A DNA stretch of 64,000 nt from Pollenia angustigena (GCA_930367215.1 OV884059.1:5542945-5606944); one strand, 5' to 3'; counted from the stretch's first letter, positions 47,786-60,803 are shown. A program made the numbers and translations. The notes: generated by a model from the sequence alone, not told the origin.

Positions 47786-48058
47786 TTCAAAAATGGGACT
47801 GCAAGACGGGGCAACGTAGTAGCACACGCCAAGTACCCTCCAGTTGTTTAATTAAATAACAGTACGTCGGTTGTAATTTGTATTCACATACGACTAAATA
47901 ATCAACAGACGAGTAGCAAACGAAATACAAAAACTGTGGTACACTTGAAATTCCTAGTTCTTGACATATTTTTACTAAATTTTTGTTGCTATCGCTTCGA
48001 TAAGTCTTGTTTTCTAAACTCTGGATTTGCTTAATCTATTTTTTTTTTTTGTAAATTT

Positions 48059-48180
48059 TAACTGCTGTATTCATAAAAAATTAAAATGGATTTCAAATGC
48101 ATTTTAAGAAAAATTTGTATGAAAATTTTGCCTTAAAACACATTTCAAACTTATTTTATTTTTTATGAATACGGCAGTAA
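48059..48180. mobile_element. MITE, family ACTGCCGTATTC (copy 2)
   Basis: TAACTGCTGTATTCATAAAA at the left and TTTTTATGAATACGGCAGTA at the right, with a core closely matching 26439-26562. Confidence 0.85.
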
Positions 48181-51100
48181 TTGTTTACACTTTTTTGACT
48201 GCAGTGTACTCTGGCGTGTTTTTTATTTACTATTTAATGTCATTCAATACAACCCTGTTTGAACGAAATATGACAACTTTAGTCGAAAAGAGAGATAGAG
48301 AGAAATGGCTTTTAGTAAAGAAAAAAATAATGAAATAGTACGACACACACCAATAGAAGGAATGAAAAAAATTGCAAATGATTAAAATTTGCATTAAAAA
48401 CTCGATAAATACGATTAAAAAAATAACTTTTATTATAAAATAAATAACAACGAAGTAGAAAATTTAACAAAACCCCGTAATAAAAACGCCTATAAAACGA
48501 ATGAAAAAGAAAAAACGAAAAAACCAAAAAGTTAAATCAGTAAAACAGAAAAAGTTGCTGACAGAAAAAATAAGAAACAAGAAGAAGCAAAAAAGAAGTA
48601 AAGTTTTTTTTTATTAAAAAAAAGTAATAAGACCAACATCACAAATTTTATCTACTAGTTTCTTTTAAAAGATATTTTTCGGATAGTTTTTTGTTGTATT
48701 TTTTTTTTTAATTATAAATTTAACAACATATTTACACGAGTGTTTGGAAAATGGTTTAAAATGTGTGTGAAGAGTGTCTTAAAAAAAATTATGTATTTCA
48801 ATAGCAAAAATTAAACACAAATGGTTTAAATGTTTTTTTTTTTTTTTTTTTTTTAATTAAGCTGATTTTGTTAACAATAGGCGATTTTGTTTTAAAATTT
48901 AAAAATATGTTAAATTTGTTTTAAAAATAATAAAGTTGATTTAATTTTGTTAAAAGGATATTGCGAAATATCAATAATTGAAGGCGTGTCTTCCTGTTTA
49001 ACAAAAAAAAATGTATTTAAGAATTTTCTTAAAAAAAAAAAATTTAAACTAAAGAAAAACGCAAGTATGTATGTGTAAAAAAGGACTCAAATATTTATTG
49101 TTTTTAGTTTTAAATCAAAATTTCAGTGTTTTTTCCCATGAGTTTTTGTAATAAGAAAAACTACCCCACCCGCTGACTTCTAATAGATTCGACAAACAAA
49201 ACATATGAGAAACAGCAAAAGCACACTAAAACTCACACCATTTCATTCTGTATACCTACATGAAGTTCAACATTCAACTAAAAAACACAACAGAAAACTA
49301 CACACATTTCTACATTTACACCTCCACTTACATAAAAACAAAAAAAAAATAGTTGTGTTCAATAACATCAATCTTGTTTTGTTATTATTCGTTATTTCAT
49401 TTCTTTAGTTAATCTCTAAATTGCTTTTAAATACATTTTATTGTTTTATTTAAGTGTATTGTGTATCTGTGTATGAAGGTGTTCGCATTTATTTCCATTT
49501 GTTTCTAAAAACCGTTCTTGTTCGTACCATCTCCTTTGCCAACCGATCATCACATAACCAATGCTACCATTACTGAACAAAAAAAAAGCACGCGGTTTTT
49601 AAATAAAATAAAATTACACAAACCAATTATGTTTGAAACGTTTTCGTACTCTGCTTGTACTTGAGTTGGATCTACAGTTCCTATTCAGGAAAACATCAAT
49701 GTTTAAAAAATATTTTAAAATACGTATTTTTTTAAAACTCTTGAGACTGAGGTTCTTTAGAAAATTTTAAATAATATTTTAGTATTTTAAACAAATACCT
49801 ACTTAAAGTATTATCTACTATTATTTTCTTAAATCTTGATTGAAGAACGATGACAAAAATGTTGAGACGAGAAATGTCAAGCGACATATGTTTCACCCAA
49901 AGAACGGAAACCAATCAGGCTTTTTTTTATTAAAGAGTACTTTATGATGAAGTTGTCATATTCTATTTCGTAATATTTGTCATTTTCATAAAAAGTCGGA
50001 GTGGAAAAAAGGACAAAGAAGGTTTACATGAAGATTTCTCAAAATGGCTCACGGCATATGTTTTCAAGAAAATTTAAATTTTTATCAACTTTCGTGAATG
50101 AAGTTAGAAGTTAATAGTATTTTATTGAAAGTGAAAAATATTTGTTTGTGCCGCATACGCCACTTTTCTAAAAATATTTTAAAAAAGTACTGAAGTTAAA
50201 GTTTCTATATTAACAATCTCATAAAAAGTCAACATTGATGATTTTTTTTTCTTTTACAATTTGGTTTTGTTTTACAAAAACAGTTCAATTTTTAAATTTT
50301 AAAAATTTATTTACTTTATAAAACTTTATTTTTATTTGATTTGATTTTATTTTGCTTTTGCTCAAGGTCCAATTATTAGGTCTATGCAAAAATACAACAA
50401 TTAAAAAAACAACACGCATTTTGTTTGCGTATAACATGATGAAGATATCTAAAACTATTGCTACAAAAACAATTGCATGAAAAAAAAAAATACACAACTC
50501 TAGAAAACATCATCAGTTGTTCTGCATAGACCTTCTGATTCGATTATGCTTGTGCTTAAACTAATTTTTTTTCTTACGATGAAGCAAAGCAAGCGTGAAA
50601 TTTATTTCGTAAGTTTTTATACGAAGAATTTGGTGCAATCGCCATATAGTGGCGTGTAGAGCAAAGCAATTCTAAAATAAACTTAAAAATAGTTGATATG
50701 GAGCAAAATGAATGCTTAATATTACAAGAACCACAAAAGATTACACGAAACAGGTATTGAATTTAGAAAGGGGGTATTAAAAAAATATACACCTAACTAA
50801 TTTTTTTTAAATGGTCGGTAGGTCAAACCAATAATGAGCTGACGACATGCTTTTTGCATGTTAATAGAGCCTATTAGCTTTAATGTTGAAACGTGTTCCA
50901 TCCAATTTACTTAATTTAAAAACATTTACCAATTTTTTCCAAGCTTATCCTGCAGCTTAATAGAACAGCCAAAATTTTGCCCAATTTTAAAATGACTCCC
51001 GCCTTATTAAATGCCAAAAATCCTTAAAAAAAAACTTCCATGATAAACAGTGGAGAAAAATTACATTTGTGCAATCGCAAGACCTCTGTTTTTAGTTTTT

Positions 51101-51684
51101 TAGGAAAGCACTTTTAAAATTTAAAGGTTATTTTTGAAAATATATTCTAATAGAATCATCACTTCTCTTCGATTATAGTTTTTTAAGTTTTTATTCCTAA
51201 ACACTTCTAACGTCACAGATCGGAAGACAACTTAAGTTTTTATTTCAAATTTTGTTGCACATTAAAAAAAAAGTAATTTTGCTTTATTATCTTAAAAAAA
51301 TTGTTTAAAATAATTAAAACTTTGTCCATGGGTACTTTTGAACGTGTAGATCACAAAGGTACCATATAATAAAATTTTGCCTAAGTCGACTTAAGCACTT
51401 TATCCCTTTTCCACAGATATATATGTGTATGTAGATATTAAGAACTCAATTGCCTTTAAAGTATAAAAAATAGTTTTAATAATATTACACAAATGGAATA
51501 AATGTATGCATATTTTTCCTTTGAAACAATATTTTTTTATTTTTAGGGATCTGTTGGGATTTTTTGTGATAAGATACTCATTTGGGGGGATAAGAAAATC
51601 GCAAATTGGGGAAAAGTTATAAAATAAAACTGGAAACCCTGAAAACGAGAGGTAAATATGTTCTCAATAATATTCGGCTATTGA
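48181..51684. other. Long A+T-rich stretch with little structure
   Basis: No exon or RNA gene seen. A possible 156-bp MITE at 50378-50533 has short ends AGGTCTATGCA and its inverse. 51539-51650 has GGGATTTTTTGTG and GGAAACCCTG, faintly like the CAGGG hAT-like elements. Confidence 0.35.
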
Positions 51685-52023
51685 CAGGGTAACCGTTCGC
51701 CCGACTTAAGTCGCAATTTGACCCTTTTTTACGGCCTGCGACTTTTTGTGAGACTTTTTTTATCACCGACTTTTTTAATTTTTACCATTCTTTTCATAAA
51801 GTTTCTCACAAAACCATTTAATTTGCAGTTAATTTAAATTTTTTATTATTTTATTAAAGAAAAGTCGTCAAAACAACATCGTCAAAATGTAAAGCAATTC
51901 ACAGATTGTAGTTCCTTTGGCAACAATTTTATTACTTTTCGCAAACTTGTCTTCTATACAGTGTATTTAAGAAATTTTTCAAAGAATAGTTTTAGCAAAA
52001 AAGGTTTTCAAAATAAAAAATTT

Positions 52024-55000
52024 ACTTACAACTACAATTAATGTTGAGAGAATTTCAACTAATTGTAGTGGGGAATGTAAGATGAGATAAACCCACTCTT
52101 GTTTATTGTTGATGTGTTTTGTTTAAGCTTTGATATTGTTACAAGTAGAACTGTTGCTATAATTCTTATACGTTTAACAGTTTTATTTGGTTTAATATCT
52201 TTAGTTTTTCTAAAATCTTTATGGATGAAGTTTCCTGATGATCTGGCCTAAGCAACCAGTGAAATGCATAGGAATAGCTTATCCCATCAACAATAAATTT
52301 CAAGTGTTTTTGTCAAGAATAAAAACTGGGAATTAAGCACGAATAACAAAATCTTTTGAAATTAAAATTTTGTATTCCCAAAAATTGAAATTACTTTTTG
52401 ATAAACAGGCAGGTGCACGGCCTAAAAAAACACTTAATTGACAACATCTTTTGTAAGTTGTTGTGTTGTTTTTATTTTGTTTTTCTTAACCTACTTACAA
52501 CTACAATTAATGTTTAGAGAATTTCAACTAATTGTAGTGGGGAATGTAAGATGAGGTAAACCCACTCTTGTTTATTGTTGATGTGTTTTGTTTAAGCTTT
52601 GATATTGTTACAAGTAGAACTGTTGCTATAATTCTTATACGTTTAACAGTTTTATTTGGTTTAATATCTTTAGTTTTTCTAAAATCTTTATGGATGAAGT
52701 TTCCTGATGATCTGGCCTAAGCAACCAGTGAAATGCATAGGAATAGCTTATCCCATCAACAATAAATTTCAAGTGTTTTTGTCAAGAATAAAAACTGGGA
52801 ATTAAGCACGAATAACAAAATCTTTTGAAATTAAAATTTTGTATTCCCAAAAATTGAAATTACTTTTTGATAAACAGGCAAGTGCACGGCCTAAAAAAAC
52901 ACTTAATTGACAACATCTTTTGTAAGTTGTTGTGTTGTTTTTATTTTGTTTTTCTTAACCTACTTACAACTACAATTAATGTTTAGAGAATTTCAACTAA
53001 TTGTAGTGGGGAATGTAAGATGAGGTAAACCCACTCTTGTTTATTGTTGATGTGTTTTGTTTAAGCTTTGATATTGTTACAAGTAGAACTGTTGCTATAA
53101 TTCTTATACGTTTAACAGTTTTATTTGGTTTAATATCTTTAGTTTTTCTAAAATCTTTATGGATGAAGTTTCCTGATGATCTGGCCTAAGCAACCAGTGA
53201 AATGCATAGGAATAGCTTATCCCATCAACAATAAATTTCAAGTGTTTTTGTCAAGAATAAAAACTGGGAATTAAGCACGAATAACAAAATCTTTTGAAAT
53301 TAAAATTTTGTATTCCCAAAAATTGAAATTACTTTTTGATAAACAGGCAGGTGCACGGCCTAAAAAAACACTTAATTGACAACATCTTTTGTAAGTTGTT
53401 GTGTTGTTTTTATTTTGTTTTTCTTAACCTACTTACAACTACAATTAATGTTTAGAGAATTTCAACTAATTGTAGTGGGGAATGTAAGATGAGGTAAACC
53501 CACTCTTGTTTATTGTTGATGTGTTTTGTTTAAGCTTTGATATTGTTACAAGTAGAACTGTTGCTATAATTCTTATACGTTTAACAGTTTTATTTGGTTT
53601 AATATCTTTAGTTTTTCTAAAATCTTTATGGATGAAGTTTCCTGATGATCTGGCCTAAGCAACCAGTGAAATGCATAGGAATAGCTTATCCCATCAACAA
53701 TAAATTTCAAGTGTTTTTGTCAAGAATAAAAACTGGGAATTAAGCACGAATAACAAAATCTTTTGAAATTAAAATTTTGTATTCCCAAAAATTGAAATTA
53801 CTTTTTGATAAACAGGCAAGTGCACGGCCTAAAAAAACACTTAATTGACAACATCTTTTGTAAGTTGTTGTGTTGTTTTTATTTTGTTTTTCTTAACCTA
53901 CTTACAACTACAATTAATGTTTAGAGAATTTCAACTAATTGTAGTGGGGAATGTAAGATGAGGTAAACCCACTCTTGTTTATTGTTGATGTGTTTTGTTT
54001 AAGCTTTGATATTGTTACAAGTAGAACTGTTGCTATAATTCTTATACGTTTAACAGTTTTATTTGGTTTAATATCTTTAGTTTTTCTAAAATCTTTATGG
54101 ATGAAGTTTCCTGATGATCTGGCCTAAGCAACCAGTGAAATGCATAGGAATAGCTTATCCCATCAACAATAAATTTCAAGTGTTTTTGTCAAGAATAAAA
54201 ACTGGGAATTAAGCACGAATAACAAAATCTTTTGAAATTAAAATTTTGTATTCCCAAAAATTGAAATTACTTTTTGATAAACAGGCAGGTGCACGGCCTA
54301 AAAAAACACTTAACTGACAACATCTTTTGTAAGTTGTTGTGTTGTTTTTATTTTGTTTTTCTTAACCTACTTACAACTACAATTAATGTTTAGAGAATTT
54401 CAACTAATTGTAGTGGGGAATGTAAGATGAGGTAAACCCACTCTTGTTTATTGTTGATGTGTTTTGTTTAAGCTTTGATATTGTTACAAGTAGAACTGTT
54501 GCTATAATTCTTATACGTTTAACAGTTTTATTTGGTTTAATATCTTTAGTTTTTCTAAAATCTTTATGGATGAAGTTTCCTGATGATCTGGCCTAAGCAA
54601 CCAGTGAAATGCATAGGAATAGCTTATCCCATCAACAATAAATTTCAAGTGTTTTTGTCAAGAATAAAAACTGGGAATTAAGCACGAATAACAAAATCTT
54701 TTGAAATTAAAATTTTGTATTCCCAAAAATTGAAATTACTTTTTGATAAACAGGCAGGTGCACGGCCTAAAAAAACACTTAATTGACAACATCTTTTGTA
54801 AGTTGTTGTGTTGTTTTTATTTTGTTTTTCTTAACCTACTTACAACTACAATTAATGTTTAGAGAATTTCAACTAATTGTAGTGGGGAATGTAAGATGAG
54901 GTAAACCCACTCTTGTTTATTGTTGATGTGTTTTGTTTAAGCTTTGATATTGTTACAAGTAGAACTGTTGCTATAATTCTTATACGTTTAACAGTTTTAT

Positions 55001-56118
55001 TTGGTTTAATATCTTTAGTTTTTCTAAAATCTTTATGGATGAAGTTTCCTGATGATCTGGCCTAAGCAACCAGTGAAATGCATAGGAATAGCTTATCCCA
55101 TCAACAATAAATTTCAAGTGTTTTTGTCAAGAATAAAAACTGGGAATTAAGCACGAATAACAAAATCTTTTGAAATTAAAATTTTGTATTCCCAAAAATT
55201 GAAATTACTTTTTGATAAACAGGCAAGTGCACGGCCTAAAAAAACACTTAATTGACAACATCTTTTGTAAGTTGTTGTGTTGTTTTTATTTTGTTTTTCT
55301 TAACCTACTTACAACTACAATTAATGTTTAGAGAATTTCAACTAATTGTAGTGGGGAATGTAAGATGAGGTAAACCCACTCTTGTTTATTGTTGATGTGT
55401 TTTGTTTAAGCTTTGATATTGTTACAAGTAGAACTGTTGCTATAATTCTTATACGTTTAACAGTTTTATTTGGTTTAATATCTTTAGTTTTTCTAAAATC
55501 TTTATGGATGAAGTTTCCTGATGATCTGGCCTAAGCAACCAGTGAAATGCATAGGAATAGCTTATCCCATCAACAATAAATTTCAAGTGTTTTTGTCAAG
55601 AATAAAAACTGGGAATTAAGCACGAATAACAAAATCTTTTGAAATTAAAATTTTGTATTCCCAAAAATTGAAATTACTTTTTGATAAACAGGCAGGTGCA
55701 CGGCCTAAAAAAACACTTAACTGACAACATCTTTTGTAAGTTGTTGTGTTGTTTTTATTTTGTTTTTCTTAACCTACTTACAACTACAATTAATGTTTAG
55801 AGAATTTCAACTAATTGTAGTGGGGAATGTAAGATGAGGTAAACCAACTCTTGTTTATTGTTGATGTGTTTTGTTTAAGCTTTGATATTGTTACAAGTAG
55901 AACTGTTGCTATAATTCTTAAACGTTTAACAGTTTTATTTGGTTTAATATCTTTAGTTTTTCTAAAATCTTTATGGATGAAGTTTCCTGATGATCTGGCC
56001 TAAGCAACCAGTGAAATGCATAGGAATAGCTTATCCCATCAACAATAAATTTCAAGTGTTTTTGTCAAGAATAAAAACTGGGAATTAAGCACGAATAACA
56101 AAATCTTTTGAAATTAAA
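52024..56118 (+). repeat. 469-bp tandem satellite, 8.7 units
   Basis: Units start (ACTTACAACTACAATTA) at 52024, 52493, 52962, 53431, 53900, 54369, 54838, 55307 and 55776, exactly 469 bases apart. The last unit breaks off near 56118 after GAAATTAAA. Internal units look identical except at two sites: GGCAGGTGC/GGCAAGTGC and TTAATTGAC/TTAACTGAC. Unit 1 (ATGTTGAGAG, GATGAGATAA) and unit 9 (AAACCAACTC, TCTTAAACG) carry private changes, as expected at array edges. ACTACAATTA and TAATTGTAGT near the unit start can form a hairpin. No open frame crosses the unit. Confidence 0.95.
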
Positions 56119-56539
56119 TTTACAAAATTATTTTAAGCTTCCGATTTGGTGATACCATTCGAAAGACTGGGAACTGAAGTATAAATGGCTGGACCAAGAC
56201 ATGAAGTTAAAGCGGTCTTTTGCAGTGTTTGGAAACAGCTTTTAGTGAATTCATCAGCGACATGGAAAAACACATTAATAATACAAAAAGTCTTTTGGAA
56301 ATAAAAAAAATGCAACTGACTGATTTGTTTCAATTGTTTTTTTTTCTTTTTTGTTTGGCTATGCCTTTTATTAATAAAAAAAGGTCAACAGAAAAGAGAA
56401 GGACAAAATGAGAAAACAAAAAAATGTACTTGGACTTCAAGAAAAATTCTTGACAAAAGTACGAAAAAACAGAAGTAAGGGAAAAACATGTAAAATCAAT
56501 TTAAATGGATAATCATTCAGGAAAGCAAATTTCGATCTA
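56119..56539. other. Non-coding DNA inside the 5.3-kb element
   Basis: Short overlapping frames on both strands (56133-56411) show no family resemblance. They could be a relic but are not called. Confidence 0.3.
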
Positions 56540-56880
56540 CCAAATACAATTTGGTTTAAGGATTGATGTTTGACTGTTGACGTCAGCGGTCGTCGATGGC
56601 TGCGAGTGTAAGACGGCAAATCCATCAGAGGAGATCGAGTGGTTGCGATCGAAACATGTCATGGTAACCTGCCGGCCGGGGTTCGAGCCCCAGCCACGTC
56701 AAGAATGAAAGATTATCAATAACAATTTTAATTAATTTTCATGTTGTAAAATTCCTTTCTTCATAAAAATAATTTAATAAAAAATTAAATTTCATGAACT
56801 TAAGCCTAATTAAAAATATTGAAAATCTGGATTAAAAACCATAAATAGTTCAACGAAATAACCACAATACCAATTACTAA
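56540..56880 (+). mobile_element. SINE family S, fullest copy
   Basis: Blocks in order: GATTGATGTTTGACTG (about 56560), GATGGCTGCGAGTG, an A-box-like ATCGAGTGGTTGCG (56634), TCGAAACATGTCATGG, a strong B box GGGGTTCGAGCCCC (56678-56691), then GTAAAATTCCTTTCTTCAT, TTCATGAACTTAAGCCTA and CATAAATAGTTCAACG. The B box and its flanking GCC...GGGG arm resemble a Ser-type tRNA T-loop, but the upstream block and long tail make this a SINE rather than a tRNA gene. Confidence 0.65.
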
Positions 56881-57219
56881 AAAAAAAAAACGTTAAAAAT
56901 AGATGTGTGACTTTTAGTTTCTCAAACGACTTTTTTCTGCGACTTAATTTTTATAAAACAATATTTTGTGCTACTTTTTAAAAATGCGTAATGGTAACCC
57001 TGGCTGTTGTTTATTTACTTTTTTCCAATTGTATGCATTTAAATGTTTATGTGTGTTTATGTTGTACTGCAATTTATTAGATAATGTATCTCGTTTCGCC
57101 TTTGTTGTTGCTATTAGTTTAGTGGTGGGGTTTTTTTTTTTTTTTGTTTCTTTTGATGTTTTTTCTTTGAAAGTGTTACCACTTTGGTTGTTTTAAACCA
57201 AAATTGTTCTCGAAATTGC

Positions 57220-57300
57220 ATAGTGTAGTAAAAATAATTTAATGAAAATTAAATTTGATGAACTCAAGCCTAACTAAATATCAACATTTCAAGTTAATTG
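57220..57300 (+). mobile_element. SINE family S tail fragment
   Basis: AAAATAATTTAATGAAAATT then AAATTTGATGAACTCAAGCC matches only the 3' tail of family S. It lies just outside the right end of the hAT-ended element. Confidence 0.55.
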
Positions 57301-58213
57301 AAAATGTCAAAATAAAAAAATGGTAAATAAAAAAAATTTAGTTCGCGCATTTTTATTAAAAATTGCATTAAAACTTTTGTTATATCTTATATTAAAAAGT
57401 TTTTCTTCTCCCCTTCTTACAATAAGCCATCAATCGATATATTCCTTTTTTGACCTTAGACGAATATTTCTTAGTGTTACATACGTAATGACAATTTTAG
57501 TGTAACCACATTCAACGCTTGTGGTAGTGGAGGTTATAATAATAATAACAAGAAAAACAAAACATAGTTAACAGATAAAAATCTGTAGACAAGTTTTCTG
57601 TTGGTATATGTAAACATATTTTTTTTTTTTAAACTGTTTAAACAAACTTTTTATAAACGAAATTTTAAAGTATAACAGTTTATTTTCATGTAATACAAAA
57701 GTTTACGTGTTTTTTTAGTCTAGTATCTATAATGGAGTTGCCGCCGTTCTTTATTCGTTTGTAGGAGCTTATTTATGTGCATACAAATTGTGTTTTATAT
57801 CTTTTAGCTTAATCCTTAAATCGGCACGTACTTATTGTTACATTACCTGACATTTATAGTTGTTACAAGAAAAGAAAAACGAAATACAACAAAAAGTGCA
57901 AAGGCATTAATAAAAAATTGTAACTGGACAGGGAGTAAAAGAATGAATTCCGAAAGTTAAAAAGAAAATCGAAAGAGTTTTTAAAACTAAACTAAAAAAA
58001 TATTTTGGCTGTTTTCTAGTATCCAGAACTTAATCCCATATTCTTATGAATGTGCTAACAGGTTAAATTTTTTTAAAGGGTTTATCTTACAACAAATTAT
58101 TAAACGTTTAATGTAGTTTTCCATATCTATACTTATTTTATGTTAAATTATTTTAATAAACGCCATAGGAATTATAATTTTGCACTGGAATCAAAGTTCT
58201 TTTTTTAAATAAG
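57301..58213. other. A+T-rich non-coding DNA
   Basis: No exon or repeat recognised. Confidence 0.35.
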
Positions 58214-58605
58214 CCCTGCGAGAGATAAAGAGTTGATTGTCAAAATGCCAGTAGTACAATTGCTAGAACAAGAGGCACTAGTGCTGACGCGGTTAGTGTT
58301 TTTATATAAAAATACTAGTGCTTATGAGTACCAGAACTTGTACAAGGGAACCAATTGTAACAAAACTTAAATTCGAGTATGTACTCGCCATTTATTATAA
58401 AAAATGTTAAAATGTAACAAACTGGTTCTTAAGCACCCAATGTGGTCCAAGTGTAGAAGTGCACGTCTAGAACCAATAGAACTTGTGATTTTCCAAGCAC
58501 ACTCAATGTTAATTTGAGCATTAAGATGTTATAAAAAGTGTACAGTTGAGAACTAGTAATGGGTGGTTTTGTACTAGTTAGGTACTAGTTCAATCTCCAG
58601 CAGGG
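58214..58605. mobile_element. Element with CCCTGC...GCAGGG ends (copy 2)
   Basis: Starts CCCTGCGAGAGAT and ends ATCTCCAGCAGGG. ACTAGTG/CACTAGT and GTACTAGTT motifs recur inside, the same layout as 40412-40825. Target duplication not seen. Confidence 0.5.
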
Positions 58606-59873
58606 AATTTTTATTAATTTCAATGAAATAGTACCTATTTACAAAATTTTTAAATTGCTGTAGACACTTTTATGGCAATAACGCGGCTAATTCCTTGCTA
58701 AAAATCTTGAAAATTTAAGTTCAAAATATTGCTTAAGCTTTCCTATTCTAGACTTTTCATAATTCCTGTGATATGTAACGCTTTCGCCACAATCATAAAC
58801 AAGACTTAAGACCACTCGCTAAGTGTTGCTGGTTTGAAAGGAGAAAATGCCTGTTTTTCGCACGTTCAGTTGCTTGCCCCAGAATTGGAACCCCGAAAAA
58901 TCTTAATGTTTAAACACCTACCGAAATAACTAAAAATATTGTTTATCCACTAGAATTAGGATAAAAAAGCATGTTATAAAGAAACAAAAAAATTTTTTCA
59001 ACAAATTGACAAAATTTGTTTATGTTTTCTAGCGTAGTAGAGCGAACAGGCCGGGTATAAGCCAGATTTATTATTTACAATTTTTTTTTAAGTTTAAATT
59101 CGGTTGAATTGATTTAATACTTTCAAATGCATGTTTTTATATTTTATATAGTAGAAATATTTTTTTTCTGTTTTTATAGATTTTATTATGTCTTAACGTA
59201 GACACTTCAGATGTAACCAGCAGAAGAGCATTAGAACGATACATCACAAGAACAACAACAATTATAAAATAATAGCATATAGTGCAAAAAACAAGAAAAA
59301 AATTAAAAAAAAAACAAATTAGAAAATACGCATGGCTTATAAAAGTGTCAACAACATTGAAAAGCAACAAGAACAACATAAACAAGAAAAATATAACGAA
59401 TACCATCAACAACAGCATTACGAACGAATTATAATAACACAACAAAAACAACAACAGCAGCTCTTTAACTACAAAAACAATAATTATAGTCAAGTGTTAA
59501 AATAACAAAAGAAAAATAGAAAAAACACACACACACAAAACTCCTAAAACTAACTTCAAAAGAGTTTAAACAAACAAAAAAAAGGTTTTTTTCAATAGAG
59601 TTTGTTGGCCAAAAAGGAAAAAAACAACTGCAACAACAATAAAAAGAAGATAAAAAAAGATTGTTAAAGAATTAAAAAAACCACCACAGATTAAAAAAAA
59701 AGAAGTCAAAATAAAACAAATTTCTTAAACAAAATCTATACAGACGGAAAAATAACAGATATAAAACTCTTATTGTTTGCATTTCTGTCTGAACCGACAA
59801 ATTTTGTTGTTGTCATAATTATATTCAAAAGAAATCTGTAAGCGATTCTTTTTTTAAACTCTGCTTAAATTTA
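58606..59873 (+). promoter_or_regulatory. slpr: slpr upstream region and probable 5' UTR
   Basis: From about 59200 the plus strand becomes rich in CAACAA and ACAAGAACAAC runs, typical of fly 5' leaders. An in-frame TGA at 59790-59792 precedes the start codon with no ATG between. Where transcription starts is unknown. The long minus-strand frame at 59137-59493 is a by-product of the CAA runs. Confidence 0.4.
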
Positions 59874-60581
59874 ATGCCAGCAAGTCATTATAACGCCACA
59901 CAAATGATCGCAATTAGCGAGGAACAACTAAAGCAGCAACAACACCAAACAGACAATAATAATGACACAATTACAACAACATCATCTACAACCAACAACA
60001 CAACAGTTGCAGTTGCTATCAATAACACCAATACAAATAATATCGCCTCCTACACAACAACCTCCAATAGCAGTAATACAAACAATTCAGCTTCTTCTTC
60101 TGTCTTAAATGGTCATAAATTGTCCACTACTACTACTACAAATAAATTGAAACCCTATAATGGTTATAAACATTCACCGAATACGCTTAATACGCATAAA
60201 ACCCCTAAAAAATCCTGCATCTTAACCAAAACTACAACTACCACCTCCAATAATGTCAGTCAAATTTCCAAGGATCTAAGCAAAACGTTGAATGGTAATA
60301 CAAACGGTATGGCGTCTAATACAATTAGTAAGTCGTTGGTAACCACCACGACCACAACAAATATTACTCTTCCTAACACAACTACAGACTCTCAAAATAC
60401 ACAATCTCCTCAAGATGATAACTTGCCACCGGGTGGTAGTCTTTGGACAGCTTTGTATGATTATGAGGCCCAGGGCGAGGATGAGTTGACTTTGGAGCGT
60501 GGTCAAGTGGTTTTGGTTTTGTCTATGGATCCCAATGTTTCGGGAGATGACGGTTGGTGGATAGGAAAGATTGGGGATAAG
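59874..60581 (+). CDS. slpr: slipper (MLK-type JNK kinase kinase), coding exon 1
   Basis: Encodes residues 1-236 of a mixed-lineage kinase. Residues 1-185 are low-complexity Thr/Asn/Ser-rich sequence, here with ACA/AAC runs. From about residue 190 an SH3 domain begins: [21 protein letters not shown] (ALYDY at 193-197), then DDGWWIGK with the paired Trp at 228-229. The exon ends at GATAAG|GTAAGA (donor from 60582) in phase 0, inside the SH3 domain. The start is the first ATG after the in-frame TGA at 59790. Its -3 base is T, so context is weak, and a second Met at residue 11 has a better CAAATG context. In MLKs the SH3 domain binds intramolecularly and restrains the kinase. Slipper in Drosophila feeds Hemipterous and Basket (JNK), notably in dorsal closure. 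Confidence 0.93.
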
Positions 60582-60803
60582 GTAAGAGATATTAAGAAGT
60601 GACAAAAGAAATTGTTCAGTCAAGCAAAGGATACTAGCTTAGTGTTTGTCTCTTAATCATTTAGCATAATTTTAAAATTTGAATATTAATATTAATGAAA
60701 CTCTTTAAAAATCATTGAATACAAAATCGTAAAAATAAGTTCTTTAAGCTAAAATTGGCGAAAATCATAACACCTAACATTTCTAACTGAATTCTTTACA
60801 ATT

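Larger units (their letters stand above)
51685..57002. mobile_element. 5.3-kb hAT-ended element carrying a satellite array
   Basis: The left end CAGGGTAACCGTTCGC and, inverted from the right, CAGGGTTACCATTACGC. Flanks GCTATTGA (51677-51684) and GCTGTTGT (57003-57010) agree at 6 of 8 positions, consistent with an old hAT 8-bp duplication. Both subterminal regions share AAGTCGCA and CGACTTTTTT motifs in opposite orientation, supporting one element rather than chance. Inside lie the 469-bp array (52024-56118) and a SINE-like copy (56540-56880). No transposase frame. Confidence 0.65.

Noticed and set aside
52024..56118. CRISPR-like array
   Set aside because: The repeat is a continuous 469-bp unit without variable spacers, in an animal genome.
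56634..56700. True tRNA gene
   Set aside because: There is a good B box, but no convincing acceptor stem or anticodon arm. The sequence is part of a longer family found in five places, so a SINE is the better reading.
59137..59493. 118-codon minus-strand frame, Leu/Val/Phe-rich and membrane-like
   Set aside because: It is the complement of CAACAA-type 5' leader sequence upstream of slpr. Hydrophobicity is a by-product of reading TTG/GTT runs.
60276..60623. 115-codon minus-strand frame opposite slpr exon 1
   Set aside because: Antisense by-product of the real coding exon.
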